DNA of 64,000 nucleotides, taken from contig CAVRSV010000011.1 of the NCBI GenBank assembly GCA_963723965.1, positions 62,001 to 126,000 on the forward strand. Reading direction: 5' to 3'. The position numbers and the translations under genes are program-made. The notes beneath the pieces are model-generated. The model had not been told where the DNA came from. It did no database searches and saw only the letters and a program-made list of their open reading frames with translations. Source of the stretch: JARRKC01 sp963723965. Its GTDB lineage: Bacteria; Acidobacteriota; UBA6911; RPQK01; JAPXNP01. Shown here piece by piece: positions 25,252 through 34,199 of this stretch; the first letter of the stretch is position 1; each line of letters opens with the position of its first letter.

Positions 25252-27366
25252 ATGAAACGAGCACCCGTTCTGCTGGCGTTGCTGCTGGGACTGCCCTTAG
25301 GGCAGGCCCAGGACGAGTCCGAACATCCCGTCTCCATAAAGGCACGCTCCACGGTGGTGCTCGTCGATGCTTTCGTGCGGGACGGGAAGGGGCGGCCCGT
25401 GCCGGGGTTGACTGCCTCTGATTTCGAGCTGAACGAAGACGGCGTTCCCCAGACGATCACCTATGTCCAGGATTTTACGCCGAAACAGGAGCAACCCGAG
25501 GCTCCGACAGGGGCCGTGGCGGAATCTCCGAGTTCATCGGATCAGGATCTGATCCAGCTGGCGGGCTCGAGCGGCCCCAACCAGGCGCTCCAGGGGAGCT
25601 TCACCGCCATCCTGGTCGACCGCATGTCCCAGACGTCCCGCTACTACGTTTCGGACGCGCTTCGCCAGTACATATCGGAAATCGCCGAACCGAATGCCCA
25701 CGTCGGCGTCTTTGCCATCGATTTCACCCTGCGGACGCTCCAGTACTTTACCGGCGACAGGCAGCTGTTGGAGCAGGCGGTCGATCGGGTGGGGACCCTG
25801 GTGACGTCCCGGCTCACGCCGGATCCGACGCTCGATTCCGCTCTTCAGGATCAGGCGAGTCAGGTCACCGGCGGCGGCCTTCCGGCGGCGGAAGCCGGGC
25901 CCGATGCCGCGTCGCGACAGGCTCAGGAGATCATGAACAATTCCTTCAGCCTCCTGCAGCGCAAGTATGCCGGTTACGCGACCACCAGCGCGCTGCTGGC
26001 GATGATCCACTCGATGCAGATCCTCCCGGGCCGAAAGTCCATCGTCTTCTTCTCCGAGGGCCTCAGTCTCCCGCCCGCCGTGGTGGCACGATTCTGGTCC
26101 GTCGTCAACGCTGCGAACAGGGCCAACATCGGGGTGTACACCATCGACGCGATGGGTCTGCGCCTGGTCAGCACGGCTCCCAGGGGGATCACATCGAGCT
26201 GGCCCATGACCCTCGACGGCGGAGCGGACGGGCTGAGCTACCAGCCGATGATGGGAACCTTCGAGGGCATGGAGGAGCAGCTCCGCTCCGATCCTTTCTA
26301 CAACCTGCGCCAGTTGGCCGATCAGACGGGAGGGATCTTCATCCACGACACCAACGATTTGGGCGGCGGCCTGCGCAAGGTCGATCAGGACCTGCACAGC
26401 TACTACCTGCTGGCCTACACGCCGAAGAACGGGGATTTCGACGGACGCTTCCGTCAAATCGAAGTGCGGGTGAAACGACCGGGCTGCGACGTGCGCTATC
26501 GCAAGGGCTACTATGCCGTCGACGCCAACTTCGATGAGCCCCTGCTCGAATATGAAGCCCCCGCCGTCGCCGTCCTGCAGAAAGGGGAGACTCCCGAGAC
26601 CTTGCCCCTGCATGCCAGCGTGCTCAGCTTCCCGAAACCGGCCGACCGGGGATTCGTGACGGTTCTGGCCGATGTCGCACAGGGTAACCTCCGTTACCGG
26701 GAGGGAGCGGAGGGGACCGAGGTCTCCAATTTCTCTATCGTGGTTCTGGCCCGGGATGCCTCCGGCAAGGTGGTCCGAAAGACCAGCCAGCAATATCTGT
26801 TGTCCCGAAAGGCCGGGACGCCACCGGGTGGTGACAGCATTCTCTTTTACCGGGAGCTGGAGCTGCCTCCTGGGACCTACGACGTGGAGATCGCCGGATT
26901 CGATGCCGTCAGTGGCCATGCGGGCGTCCAGCGCCGGCGGCTCGTCCTGAAGGATCTGGATCCGGCGCTGCCCGGTCTGAGCAGCCTCATGATCGTTCAG
27001 GCCGCCGAGACGATCTCGGAAAAGGAGCGCGCGGCGGTGACGCCGTTTCACTACGACAACCTGCTCCTGTATCCGAAGCTGGGGGATCGACTGAGCAAGA
27101 CGAGAAACCGGGAGGTCATGCTGTTCTTCACGGTTTATCCGACGCCGACCACTGGGCACGAGGCCACGATCGACGTGTTCCGATTCGGGCGGAAAGTGGG
27201 GAAGAGCGTGATCGACCTGCCCTCCGCCAACAGCGACGGTGAGATCGAATATGCCAGGGCGATCGGGATCGAGGACTTCGCCCCTGGAACGTATACCCTG
27301 CGAGTTTCCATACCGGCGGGCGACAGGGTCGTCATGCGCTCGATGCGCTTCCTGCTGACCCCCTGA
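25252..27366 (+). CDS. VWFA-related acidobacterial secreted protein, paralogue 1
   Basis: 704 residues. ATG at 25252 opens a signal peptide (KRAPVLLALLLGLPLGQAQ); no clear ribosome site. N-terminal strand block STVVLVDAFVRDGKGRPVPG and LTASDFELNEDGVPQTITYV is the signature of the acidobacterial VWFA-related family (TIGR03436). The A domain follows (about 110-400): FTAILVDRMSQTS at the MIDAS position is degenerate, LPGRKSIVFFSEGLSLP and YLLAYTPKNGDFDGRFRQIEV are conserved. A second half of beta-rich repeats ends PGTYTLRVSIPAG. Periplasmic or surface protein, probably for protein contacts. First of three tandem paralogues; more divergent than the next two. Confidence 0.88.
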   Translation: MKRAPVLLALLLGLPLGQAQDESEHPVSIKARSTVVLVDAFVRDGKGRPVPGLTASDFELNEDGVPQTITYVQDFTPKQEQPEAPTGAVAESPSSSDQDLIQLAGSSGPNQALQGSFTAILVDRMSQTSRYYVSDALRQYISEIAEPNAHVGVFAIDFTLRTLQYFTGDRQLLEQAVDRVGTLVTSRLTPDPTLDSALQDQASQVTGGGLPAAEAGPDAASRQAQEIMNNSFSLLQRKYAGYATTSALLAMIHSMQILPGRKSIVFFSEGLSLPPAVVARFWSVVNAANRANIGVYTIDAMGLRLVSTAPRGITSSWPMTLDGGADGLSYQPMMGTFEGMEEQLRSDPFYNLRQLADQTGGIFIHDTNDLGGGLRKVDQDLHSYYLLAYTPKNGDFDGRFRQIEVRVKRPGCDVRYRKGYYAVDANFDEPLLEYEAPAVAVLQKGETPETLPLHASVLSFPKPADRGFVTVLADVAQGNLRYREGAEGTEVSNFSIVVLARDASGKVVRKTSQQYLLSRKAGTPPGGDSILFYRELELPPGTYDVEIAGFDAVSGHAGVQRRRLVLKDLDPALPGLSSLMIVQAAETISEKERAAVTPFHYDNLLLYPKLGDRLSKTRNREVMLFFTVYPTPTTGHEATIDVFRFGRKVGKSVIDLPSANSDGEIEYARAIGIEDFAPGTYTLRVSIPAGDRVVMRSMRFLLTP

Positions 27367-27524
27367 GGGGCAAGGAGGCTCGAGGGCGCGTTTGCGTTCT
27401 GCTGCACGCCGTAGACATACGATTCTCGGAGATGCAACGACGCGGACCGGCTCCGGTTCCCGGAGTTCTCCGGGGCAAGCAGCCCGGAAGCTTCGCAATC
27501 GGGGTCTCCGAGGGAGATGAAACG

Positions 27525-29678
27525 ATGAGACGAGTTCTTTGGCAGTTTGGATTGGTGCTGGCCGTCGCCGTCGGCCCCCAGGTCGGAACCCGGCTGACGG
27601 CTCAGGAAAAGAAAGAGGCGCAGCCCGCGACGCGAGTTCGCGCCACGACCGTACTGGTCGACGTGGTGGTGAAGGACAAGAAGGGGCGGCCGATTCACGA
27701 CCTCAAGGCATCCGACTTCGAGGTCTACGAGGACGGAGTGCTGCAGGAAATCTCCAACTTCCGGGAGGTCGCCGGGGCGCCCACCGAGGCAGGGGGCCAA
27801 CCGGCGGCAGGCTCAGCTGCAGGAGAAGGGACAGGGCAGGGCCACTACACGGCGATGGTCTTCGATCGTCTGGCTCCCAATTCACGGTCCTTCGCACTGA
27901 AGGCGGCGCAGACCTACATCGACCGGGCAGCGTCACCCGATTCCAGAATCGGCATCTTCTTCGCCGATCTTTCACCCCGAACGCTCCAGCTCTATACGAA
28001 CGACAAGCAGACCCTGGAAGCGGTGGTCGACCGGGCGCTGGGAGGCACCTCGACGCGCCAGGCCAGCGTTTCGTCCAGCGCCGCGAGCGGCACCGCCGGC
28101 GCCAGGAACGTTTCGGACGCCGGCGACCTGACTGCCCCGGGCAGTTCGGCGACGCCGGGCGAGGTGGGAGGCGTCGTGGAGGGTCAGACAGCTGTCGACG
28201 CCGGAGCTCTGGGCATATCGGAGCGGATGACTTCGATGGCCGGGCGGCTGCAGCAGGACGAGCAGGGCTTCGCGTCGACCAACACACTGTTGGCCATCAT
28301 CAACTCCCTGGAGCCGTTGCCGGGAAGGAAGTCGATCCTCTACTTCTCCGAGGGAATGTCGATCCCGCCGGCGGTTCAGTCCCGCTTCCGATCGGTCATC
28401 AATGCGGCGAACCGCGCCAATGTCAGCATCTACACCATCGACGCGGCCGGACTGCGGGTCCAGAGTTCGGGGACGCTGGGGTCCGCGCAGATCAACAGTG
28501 CGGCGAACCGGGGCGGGGCCAACTCGTCCAGCACGTCGCTGGGCCGGTCCGGCTCGCTGCTGCAGGGCGTGCTCGAGACGAACGAGACGGCTCTGAAATC
28601 GGACACTCACGGCAGCCTGAATCGGCTCGCCGATGAGACGGGAGGGATTCTGATCCGTGGGACGAACGATCTCAAGGATGGCATGGAGGAGATCGCCCAG
28701 GATCTGGACGATTATTATCTGCTCGGATACATCCCCAAGAACCCGGAAATGGACGGGACCTACCGCGAGATCGAGGTCAAGGTCGATGCCAAGGATGCCC
28801 GTCCTCGATTTCGAAAGGGCTATTTCGCCATCGACCGGTCGATCACCGAGCCGGTCAGAGACTACGAAGCCCCCGTACTGGCGCTGATGAGCAAGCCGGA
28901 TGCGTCCGGGGCGCTGACGATCCACTCGACTTCCTTGAGCTTTCCGGTCAAGGCCAGCCCGGGCCTGGTGGCGATCGTGGCGGAGATTGCGCCGGGGACG
29001 ATCAAGTATCGGGCAGGGGACGACACGACTCCCGCCGCGTCCGACTTTTCCTTCGTGGTTCTGGTCCGTGACAAAGCCGGAGACGTGGCGAGGAAGGTCA
29101 GCCAGCAGTATCGAATTCCGCAGCGGGCAGGCCAGAATCCCAACGACGGGATCCTCTTCTACAAGCAGGTTCAGCTCACACCGGGCGAGTATACGGTCCA
29201 GGTGGCGGGCTACGACGCGGTGGACGGCCAGGCGGGATTCAGTAGTTCCCAGGTGCGGGTTCCGGATGCGAATCCGGCGGTGCCCCGGCTGAGCAGCGTT
29301 ATGATCGTACGGGCCGCCGAGTCCGCCACCAGCCAGAGCGGCGAAGGTGTCAATCCGCTGCGCTATCAGGACCTGTTGCTCTATCCGAATCTGGGTGAGC
29401 CCATGAGCAAGGCCAAGTACCCCCAGGTGACCTTCTACTTCACTGCCTTTCCCGGCACGCAGTCACTGGCTTCGGCCAACATCGAACTGATGTCGGGCGG
29501 CAAGACGCTCCACACCTTCCAGATACCCCTTCCCCCTCCGGACGCCGAGGGCAAGATCCAGTTTGCCAGCGGCATTCCGAGCCAGAGCATTCCACCGGGG
29601 GACTATGCACTGCGAGTGACCGTGGGTTCCGGTGAGACGGCGGTCAGCCGGATCCGCAGCTTCAAGTTGGTGGAGTAG
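27525..29678 (+). CDS. VWFA-related acidobacterial secreted protein, paralogue 2
   Basis: 717 residues. ATG at 27525 has GGGAG 9 bases upstream; signal peptide RRVLWQFGLVLAVAVGP, cleavage near TAQ. Family block TTVLVDVVVKDKKGRPIHD and LKASDFEVYEDGVLQEISNF, A domain with YTAMVFDRLAPNSRSFA in place of a canonical DxSxS, a Gly/Ser/Ala-rich insertion (about 180-240, GTSTRQASVSSSAASG), then LPGRKSILYFSEGMSIPP, YYLLGYIPKNPEMDGTYRE and FRKGYFAID. The C-terminal beta region ends PPGDYALRVTVGSGE. Closest relative in the window is paralogue 3. Same strand as its neighbours, with 158 bases after paralogue 1. Confidence 0.88.
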   Translation: MRRVLWQFGLVLAVAVGPQVGTRLTAQEKKEAQPATRVRATTVLVDVVVKDKKGRPIHDLKASDFEVYEDGVLQEISNFREVAGAPTEAGGQPAAGSAAGEGTGQGHYTAMVFDRLAPNSRSFALKAAQTYIDRAASPDSRIGIFFADLSPRTLQLYTNDKQTLEAVVDRALGGTSTRQASVSSSAASGTAGARNVSDAGDLTAPGSSATPGEVGGVVEGQTAVDAGALGISERMTSMAGRLQQDEQGFASTNTLLAIINSLEPLPGRKSILYFSEGMSIPPAVQSRFRSVINAANRANVSIYTIDAAGLRVQSSGTLGSAQINSAANRGGANSSSTSLGRSGSLLQGVLETNETALKSDTHGSLNRLADETGGILIRGTNDLKDGMEEIAQDLDDYYLLGYIPKNPEMDGTYREIEVKVDAKDARPRFRKGYFAIDRSITEPVRDYEAPVLALMSKPDASGALTIHSTSLSFPVKASPGLVAIVAEIAPGTIKYRAGDDTTPAASDFSFVVLVRDKAGDVARKVSQQYRIPQRAGQNPNDGILFYKQVQLTPGEYTVQVAGYDAVDGQAGFSSSQVRVPDANPAVPRLSSVMIVRAAESATSQSGEGVNPLRYQDLLLYPNLGEPMSKAKYPQVTFYFTAFPGTQSLASANIELMSGGKTLHTFQIPLPPPDAEGKIQFASGIPSQSIPPGDYALRVTVGSGETAVSRIRSFKLVE

Positions 29679-29711
29679 TAAACTGGGGAGGATTTCAGTT
29701 TGAGTTTATCG

Positions 29712-29738
29712 GAGGGAGGACCGAGGCGGTCCTCCCTC
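29712..29738 (+). promoter_or_regulatory. Strong hairpin in the leader of VWFA paralogue 3
   Basis: GAGGGAGGACCG (29712-29723), a 3-base loop, and CGGTCCTCCCTC (29727-29738) form a perfect 12-pair stem. It ends 12 bases before the GTG at 29751 and 1-2 bases from its ribosome site (GGGAGA). It could act as an attenuator, an RNA processing or stability site between co-transcribed paralogues, or a translational control. No U-tract follows. Confidence 0.55.
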
Positions 29739-29750
29739 GGGAGAAGTGCG

Positions 29751-31889
29751 GTGAGATCTCTGTTCCTTTCGCTCATTCTTGTGGGAATGTCGGGGGCCCA
29801 GGCCCCCGTTGGCGCCCAGGAGCCGGTTGGTCCAACGACCGAGGTTCGGTCGACCACGGTCCTGGTCGACGTCGTCGTCCGCGATCGCCGTGGAATGCCG
29901 ATTCCGAACCTGCGGGCTTCCGATTTCGAAGTCTACGAGGACGGGGTTCTCCAGGACATCAATCATTTTGAGAGCTATGCGGAGGAGGGCCACGAGCCGG
30001 AGGGTGCCGCCGGGCCCATGTCCGCTTCGGCGGAACCGACGGGGGGCCGGACCCCAAGCGTGGCCCCGGCCCGGTTCACGGCCCTGCTCTTCGACCGGCT
30101 CTCTCCCAACGCACGATCCTTCGCGCGCAAGGCCAGTCTTGCCTATCTCTCCGATGCGACCGGCGAGGCAGACCGCGTGGGAATCTTCTTCGCCGACCTG
30201 AGCCTGCGGACACTGCTTCCATACACCGAGGACCACGTCAGGGTGCAGGATGCGATCAAACGAGCTCTGGGAGGGACATCGTCGCGTCAGGGTGCGGTCT
30301 CGGCTGACGCCGCCACCGGCACGCCGGGTGCGGCGACGACCCAGGACCCGGGAGATCTGAGCCTGGGCGGTCTGTCGGGAGTCGGAGGCGCCCAGTCCCA
30401 GGCGGACAGCGGTCTGGGCGGGATGTCCGCGCGCATGTCCTCGATGGCGCAGCGGATCTCCGCGGACCGGCAGGGTTACGCGACGACGAACAGCCTGCTG
30501 GCCGTTGTGAAATCGCTGGAGTCGATCCCGGGCAGGAAGACGATCCTCTACTTCTCGGAGGGAATCTCGATTCCGCCGGCAGTGGAGGCACGCTTTCGGT
30601 CGGTCATCGACAGCGCCAATCGCTCGAATGTGAGCATTTATGCGATCGACGCGGCCGGTCTCCGGATCGAGAGTACGGGAGCCTTTGGCGGAAACCAGAT
30701 CGCGTCTGCTTCCACTCGCGGCGGAACCTGGATGGCGACGAACTCCGAATCGGCCAACGGGGAATCGCTCCTGCAGGACGTTCTCGAACGCAACGAGACG
30801 GCCTTGCGTGGCGATGCACACGGAAGCATGAACCGGCTCGCCGACGAGACCGGCGGCGTCCTGATCCGGGAAAGCAACGACATCGAGGAGGGAATGCAGG
30901 AAATCGGCCAGGATATGCGCAACTACTACATCCTGGGTTACACGCCGAAGAACTCGGAGATGGACGGGAGCTACCGTCAAATCGAGGTCAAGACCACTCG
31001 GAAAGATGCCCGCGTCCGATTCCGAAAGGGATACTATGCCGTCGATCGCACCACCGGCCAGCCGCTGCGCGATTTCGAGAAACCGGTGCTGGCGCTCTTG
31101 GCCAAACCGGACGCGACGGGACCCCTGCCGGTCAAGCTGGCGGTCCTGAGCTTTCCGAAACCGGAGGACCCCGGGTTTGTCGCGCTCCTGGGGCAAGTGC
31201 CGCCCGGGACCCTGTCGTACGAGAGCACGGATTCCGGTCGAGCGCTATCGGACTTCGCCCTGGTCGCCGTCGTCCGGGACGGCGAGGGAAATGTCGTCGA
31301 CAAGGTGAGCCAGCACTACCGGCTTCCGGCTCCGGATCCGTCGGGACCCCCGAAGGACGGCATTCTCTTTTACCGCGAGTTGCACCTTCCAGATGGACAG
31401 TTCCGCGTCGAGCTTGCAGGATATGATGCGCTGAAGCATCAGGCGGGGTTCGATCGCGCCGGCTTGGTGTTGCAGGAACCCGATCCGACGCTGCCCCGAT
31501 TGAGCAGTATCGTCCTGGTCGGCAGCGCCGAGACGGTGGGGCAGCAGGATATGAGGGCCGCGACGCCGTTCCACTACGGAGACATCCTGTTGTATCCGAA
31601 CCTGGACGACCGGTTCAGCAAGGCTGCGTCCGACCAGATGACCTTTTTCTTCACGGTGTACCCGGCTGATGCCGACCCGACCGAAGCCATCGTCGAACTG
31701 CGGCGATTCGGCAAAACCGTCGACCGCATGCGGGTCTCTCTGCCGAAGCCGGACGACGAGGGCCGAATCCAGCTTGCCAGTTCATTGCCCGTCAAGAAGT
31801 ATGAGACGGGGACCTACACGCTGGTCGTGGCCATTCCGGCCGGGCAGCAGGTCGTCGCCCGTTCCTGCAGGTTCCTGCTCATGCAGTAG
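29751..31889 (+). CDS. VWFA-related acidobacterial secreted protein, paralogue 3
   Basis: 712 residues from GTG 29751, which follows GGGAGA and yields a compact signal peptide (RSLFLSLILVGMSGAQAP). A TTG at 29700 with GGGGAGG upstream is an alternative, but the strong hairpin 29712-29738 would then be coding. Family block TTVLVDVVVRDRRGMPIPN and LRASDFEVYEDGVLQDINHF, A domain FTALLFDRLSPNARSFA, insertion with GTSSRQGAVSADAATG, then IPGRKTILYFSEGISIPP, NYYILGYTPKNSEMDGSYRQ and VRFRKGYYAVD. The C-terminal half keeps the same beta repeats. It differs from paralogue 2 mostly in linkers. Followed after 22 bases by a diguanylate cyclase gene. Confidence 0.87.
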   Translation: MRSLFLSLILVGMSGAQAPVGAQEPVGPTTEVRSTTVLVDVVVRDRRGMPIPNLRASDFEVYEDGVLQDINHFESYAEEGHEPEGAAGPMSASAEPTGGRTPSVAPARFTALLFDRLSPNARSFARKASLAYLSDATGEADRVGIFFADLSLRTLLPYTEDHVRVQDAIKRALGGTSSRQGAVSADAATGTPGAATTQDPGDLSLGGLSGVGGAQSQADSGLGGMSARMSSMAQRISADRQGYATTNSLLAVVKSLESIPGRKTILYFSEGISIPPAVEARFRSVIDSANRSNVSIYAIDAAGLRIESTGAFGGNQIASASTRGGTWMATNSESANGESLLQDVLERNETALRGDAHGSMNRLADETGGVLIRESNDIEEGMQEIGQDMRNYYILGYTPKNSEMDGSYRQIEVKTTRKDARVRFRKGYYAVDRTTGQPLRDFEKPVLALLAKPDATGPLPVKLAVLSFPKPEDPGFVALLGQVPPGTLSYESTDSGRALSDFALVAVVRDGEGNVVDKVSQHYRLPAPDPSGPPKDGILFYRELHLPDGQFRVELAGYDALKHQAGFDRAGLVLQEPDPTLPRLSSIVLVGSAETVGQQDMRAATPFHYGDILLYPNLDDRFSKAASDQMTFFFTVYPADADPTEAIVELRRFGKTVDRMRVSLPKPDDEGRIQLASSLPVKKYETGTYTLVVAIPAGQQVVARSCRFLLMQ

Positions 31890-31911
31890 CTGCAGGCGAA
31901 GGAGGGATCCG

Positions 31912-32865
31912 ATGGATCGATTGAAGATCTCGGGGAGCAGCTTCAAGGGCGTGCTGGACAGTCTGTACGACGGCCTGTACGTGCTCAACCGAGAGAGGAA
32001 GATCGTCTACTGGAATCGGAGTGCCGAACGCCTGACCGGCTTCCGAGCCGAAGAGGTGCTCGGCTGCTGCTGCTCCGACAACATACTGGTTCATGTGGAT
32101 GGGGGCGGGAACTGCATCTGCCATGACGGCTGCCCCATGGCGGCGACTCTCGAGGACGGGTTTCCGCGCGAAATGGAAGTCTACCTTCATCACAAGAGCG
32201 GTCATCGCGTTCCGGTGTTGGTGCGGACGACGGCCCTGTTCAATGAGTCCGGGGAAATCGTCGGTTCCGCCGAGATCTTCAGCGACAACTCGAGGTACCG
32301 GGAGATTGCCGAGGAAAACCAGCGGCTCCGGGACCTGGCGCTCATCGACGAGCTCACGCAGGTCGGCAACCGGCGGTATGGCGAGGCGCGGCTGGTGGAG
32401 ATGGCCAGCGATGCGAGACGCTACGGTTGGACGTTCGGCGTCGTGTTCGTCGATGTCGATCACTTCAAGGAGTGCAACGACGATTACGGACACGACATGG
32501 GAGACCTGGTTCTCCGGATGGTCGCACAAACGCTGAGAAACAGTCTTCGTTCTTCTGATTTCGTGTGTCGCTGGGGCGGGGAAGAGTTCCTCTGCATCAT
32601 CAAGAACATCGGCCTCGAAGAGTTGTCCGGGATCGCAGAAAAGTTCAGGGTCCTGGTGCAGGAATCGATGCTGCAGGCCGCAGGCCGGACGATTCGGGTG
32701 ACTGTCTCGGTCGGCGGCAGCCTGGGGAGCGAGTCGGAGTCCTGGAGCCGCCTGGTCGCGCGTGCCGACAGGGCCATGTATGAAAGCAAGCGGGCGGGGA
32801 GAAACCGCGTGACTATCCTGCCCCCACCGGCCAGCTTCGCCCCTGCGAGGCCGTCGATGCGCTAG
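31912..32865 (+). CDS. PAS-GGDEF diguanylate cyclase with Cys-rich loop
   Basis: 317 residues. ATG 31912 has AAGGAGGGATCCG upstream. A PAS domain (residues 9-130, VLDSLYDGLYVLNRERKIVY) carries the loop GCCCSD...CICHDGC with six cysteines and a histidine, a recurrent motif in PAS-GGDEF proteins that could bind metal or a cofactor. The GGDEF domain (about 140-305) has DELTQVGNRRYGE, FVDVDHFKECNDDYGHDMGD and the active-site WGGEEF; the inhibitory RxxD site (RSSD) lies five residues before it, so product feedback is expected. It makes cyclic di-GMP in the cytosol. No membrane segment. It sits 22 bases after VWFA paralogue 3, probably one operon, and its stop shares CTAG with the convergent gene. 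Confidence 0.92.
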   Translation: MDRLKISGSSFKGVLDSLYDGLYVLNRERKIVYWNRSAERLTGFRAEEVLGCCCSDNILVHVDGGGNCICHDGCPMAATLEDGFPREMEVYLHHKSGHRVPVLVRTTALFNESGEIVGSAEIFSDNSRYREIAEENQRLRDLALIDELTQVGNRRYGEARLVEMASDARRYGWTFGVVFVDVDHFKECNDDYGHDMGDLVLRMVAQTLRNSLRSSDFVCRWGGEEFLCIIKNIGLEELSGIAEKFRVLVQESMLQAAGRTIRVTVSVGGSLGSESESWSRLVARADRAMYESKRAGRNRVTILPPPASFAPARPSMR

Positions 32866-33941
32866 TGTTGCGAGTCCCGGCGCCGATCTGCCTGCGACAT
32901 CAATTTCTGAATGCGATCTGCGAGGTCCGTCAGTCGGAAAGTCCCTCGCAGTTCCCGGGCATCCTCTCCTGTCTCCAGCTGAAGCGCGGCGTGCGCCCCT
33001 GTCTCTGCCACTTCGACTTCGATGAGTTGCTTGAGCTGCGCCGCTTCTTCCTCACTGTCCAGTCGGGCATTGAGGAATCCTTCGAGCGATCCGTCGCTCG
33101 AGACATCGAAGCCGAAGTCGAGATTGTCGACCGCGGCCAGGGCGGACTCGAGTTCCGGGGTATCGAGACGCTCCCGCCAGGACTGGGGACCGTTCTGCAG
33201 GATCCAGGCCAGGAGATTGCCGCGATTGTTGAGCGTCCCGAAGAGATTCCAGCGCGGGTCCCGGGATTGCAGCGTCTCGGAGAGGGTCGACGGGTAACTC
33301 GCCTCGGGCGCGGACCGGCGCTCCAGGACCTGTCGGAGGGCATTGCCGTCCTGTGCCCAGATGAGCGTGTCCTCGACAAAGGAAACGCGGGAAGTTCCCG
33401 GGGGCCCCAGTTGGAGAATGCGATAGCCGGCGAATGTCTCCGACGGCCGGAAGAGTGACGTCAGGGAGAAGGTCAGGTGCAGCACCCTGGGAAAACGGTT
33501 GAGATTTGCGATGACCACGACCCGAGGCTCGGAGGCATCGGGTACGCGCTCGAGCAAAACGGCGAGATCCCTGGGAACGTCCCGGATCGCCTTCTCCACG
33601 TCACGGTCGCCGATGTCCCGTCTTCCGGCCGAGAGCCAGCGCAGGATGATCGGGATGTCTGCCTGCCGGGCCCGCCGGAAGTTGAACTCCTGAATCGTCC
33701 GCAGGATCTTCTCGACGGCCGCCGCGAAGGCCGGGTCTTCGTGGAGCCCGGACACGTATGCCACTCCGGCGGTCTGCGAACCCACGAAGGTGTCCGCCGG
33801 AACCTGCGGGCCCGGGGTGACGGCCCAGAAATAGAGGCCGATTCCCAAGCCGATGCAAACCAGGACCACAGCGAGGCATCCGAGAGCGCAACTGCGCAGG
33901 CGGCTCGAGGAGAGCGCCGACCGTCCGCCACCGTCTTGCAT
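32862..33941 (-). CDS. Membrane-anchored periplasmic protein of unknown function
   Basis: 359 residues. ATG 33941 has GGGGAGGAACC upstream; the longer frame to 34004 lacks one. One membrane anchor near the N-terminus (CALGCLAVVLVCIGLGIGLYFW, residues 20-40 approximately), then a large soluble domain, probably periplasmic. Segments such as ADTFVGSQTAGVAYVSG, RFPRVLHLTFSLTSLF and EDTLIWAQDGNALRQVLE resemble the loosely defined DUF3352-type proteins, but the match is weak. No cysteines in the exported part. Convergent with the diguanylate cyclase gene with a four-base overlap. Confidence 0.7.
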   Translation of the reverse strand: MQDGGGRSALSSSRLRSCALGCLAVVLVCIGLGIGLYFWAVTPGPQVPADTFVGSQTAGVAYVSGLHEDPAFAAAVEKILRTIQEFNFRRARQADIPIILRWLSAGRRDIGDRDVEKAIRDVPRDLAVLLERVPDASEPRVVVIANLNRFPRVLHLTFSLTSLFRPSETFAGYRILQLGPPGTSRVSFVEDTLIWAQDGNALRQVLERRSAPEASYPSTLSETLQSRDPRWNLFGTLNNRGNLLAWILQNGPQSWRERLDTPELESALAAVDNLDFGFDVSSDGSLEGFLNARLDSEEEAAQLKQLIEVEVAETGAHAALQLETGEDARELRGTFRLTDLADRIQKLMSQADRRRDSQH

Positions 33942-34054
33942 TGGTTCCTCCCCAATCGTGCGACTCGATTCGATGATCCGGAGTCGAGCCACGACTCGAA
34001 TCATGCTACGCTCACCCGGTCCGATCTATTTATCACGAACAGCGACTGATGATG

Positions 34055-34161
34055 AGAGATTTGAAACTCGCCATTTGAGATGTGAAGGTGAAGCACAAGT
34101 CGGTGCGACCTCAGGCTGGTTCCGCCAAATCGACAATTGAAAATCGAAAATCAAAAATCCC
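34055..34161. repeat. AT-rich inverted-repeat element
   Basis: Left arm gagatttgaaactcgccatt and following (34055-34087), right arm caattgaaaatcgaaaatca and following to 34161. Arms are imperfect inverted copies and belong to the same family as 18942-19160. It occupies the gap between the divergent genes at 33941 and 34200. Confidence 0.55.
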
Positions 34162-34199
34162 AACAGGGGGGACGATGGTTATCTCGGCGAGCGACTCGA

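Noticed and set aside
25534..27498. 654-codon minus-strand frame over VWFA paralogue 1
   Set aside because: Antisense mirror of a real gene; no start site, no family motif.
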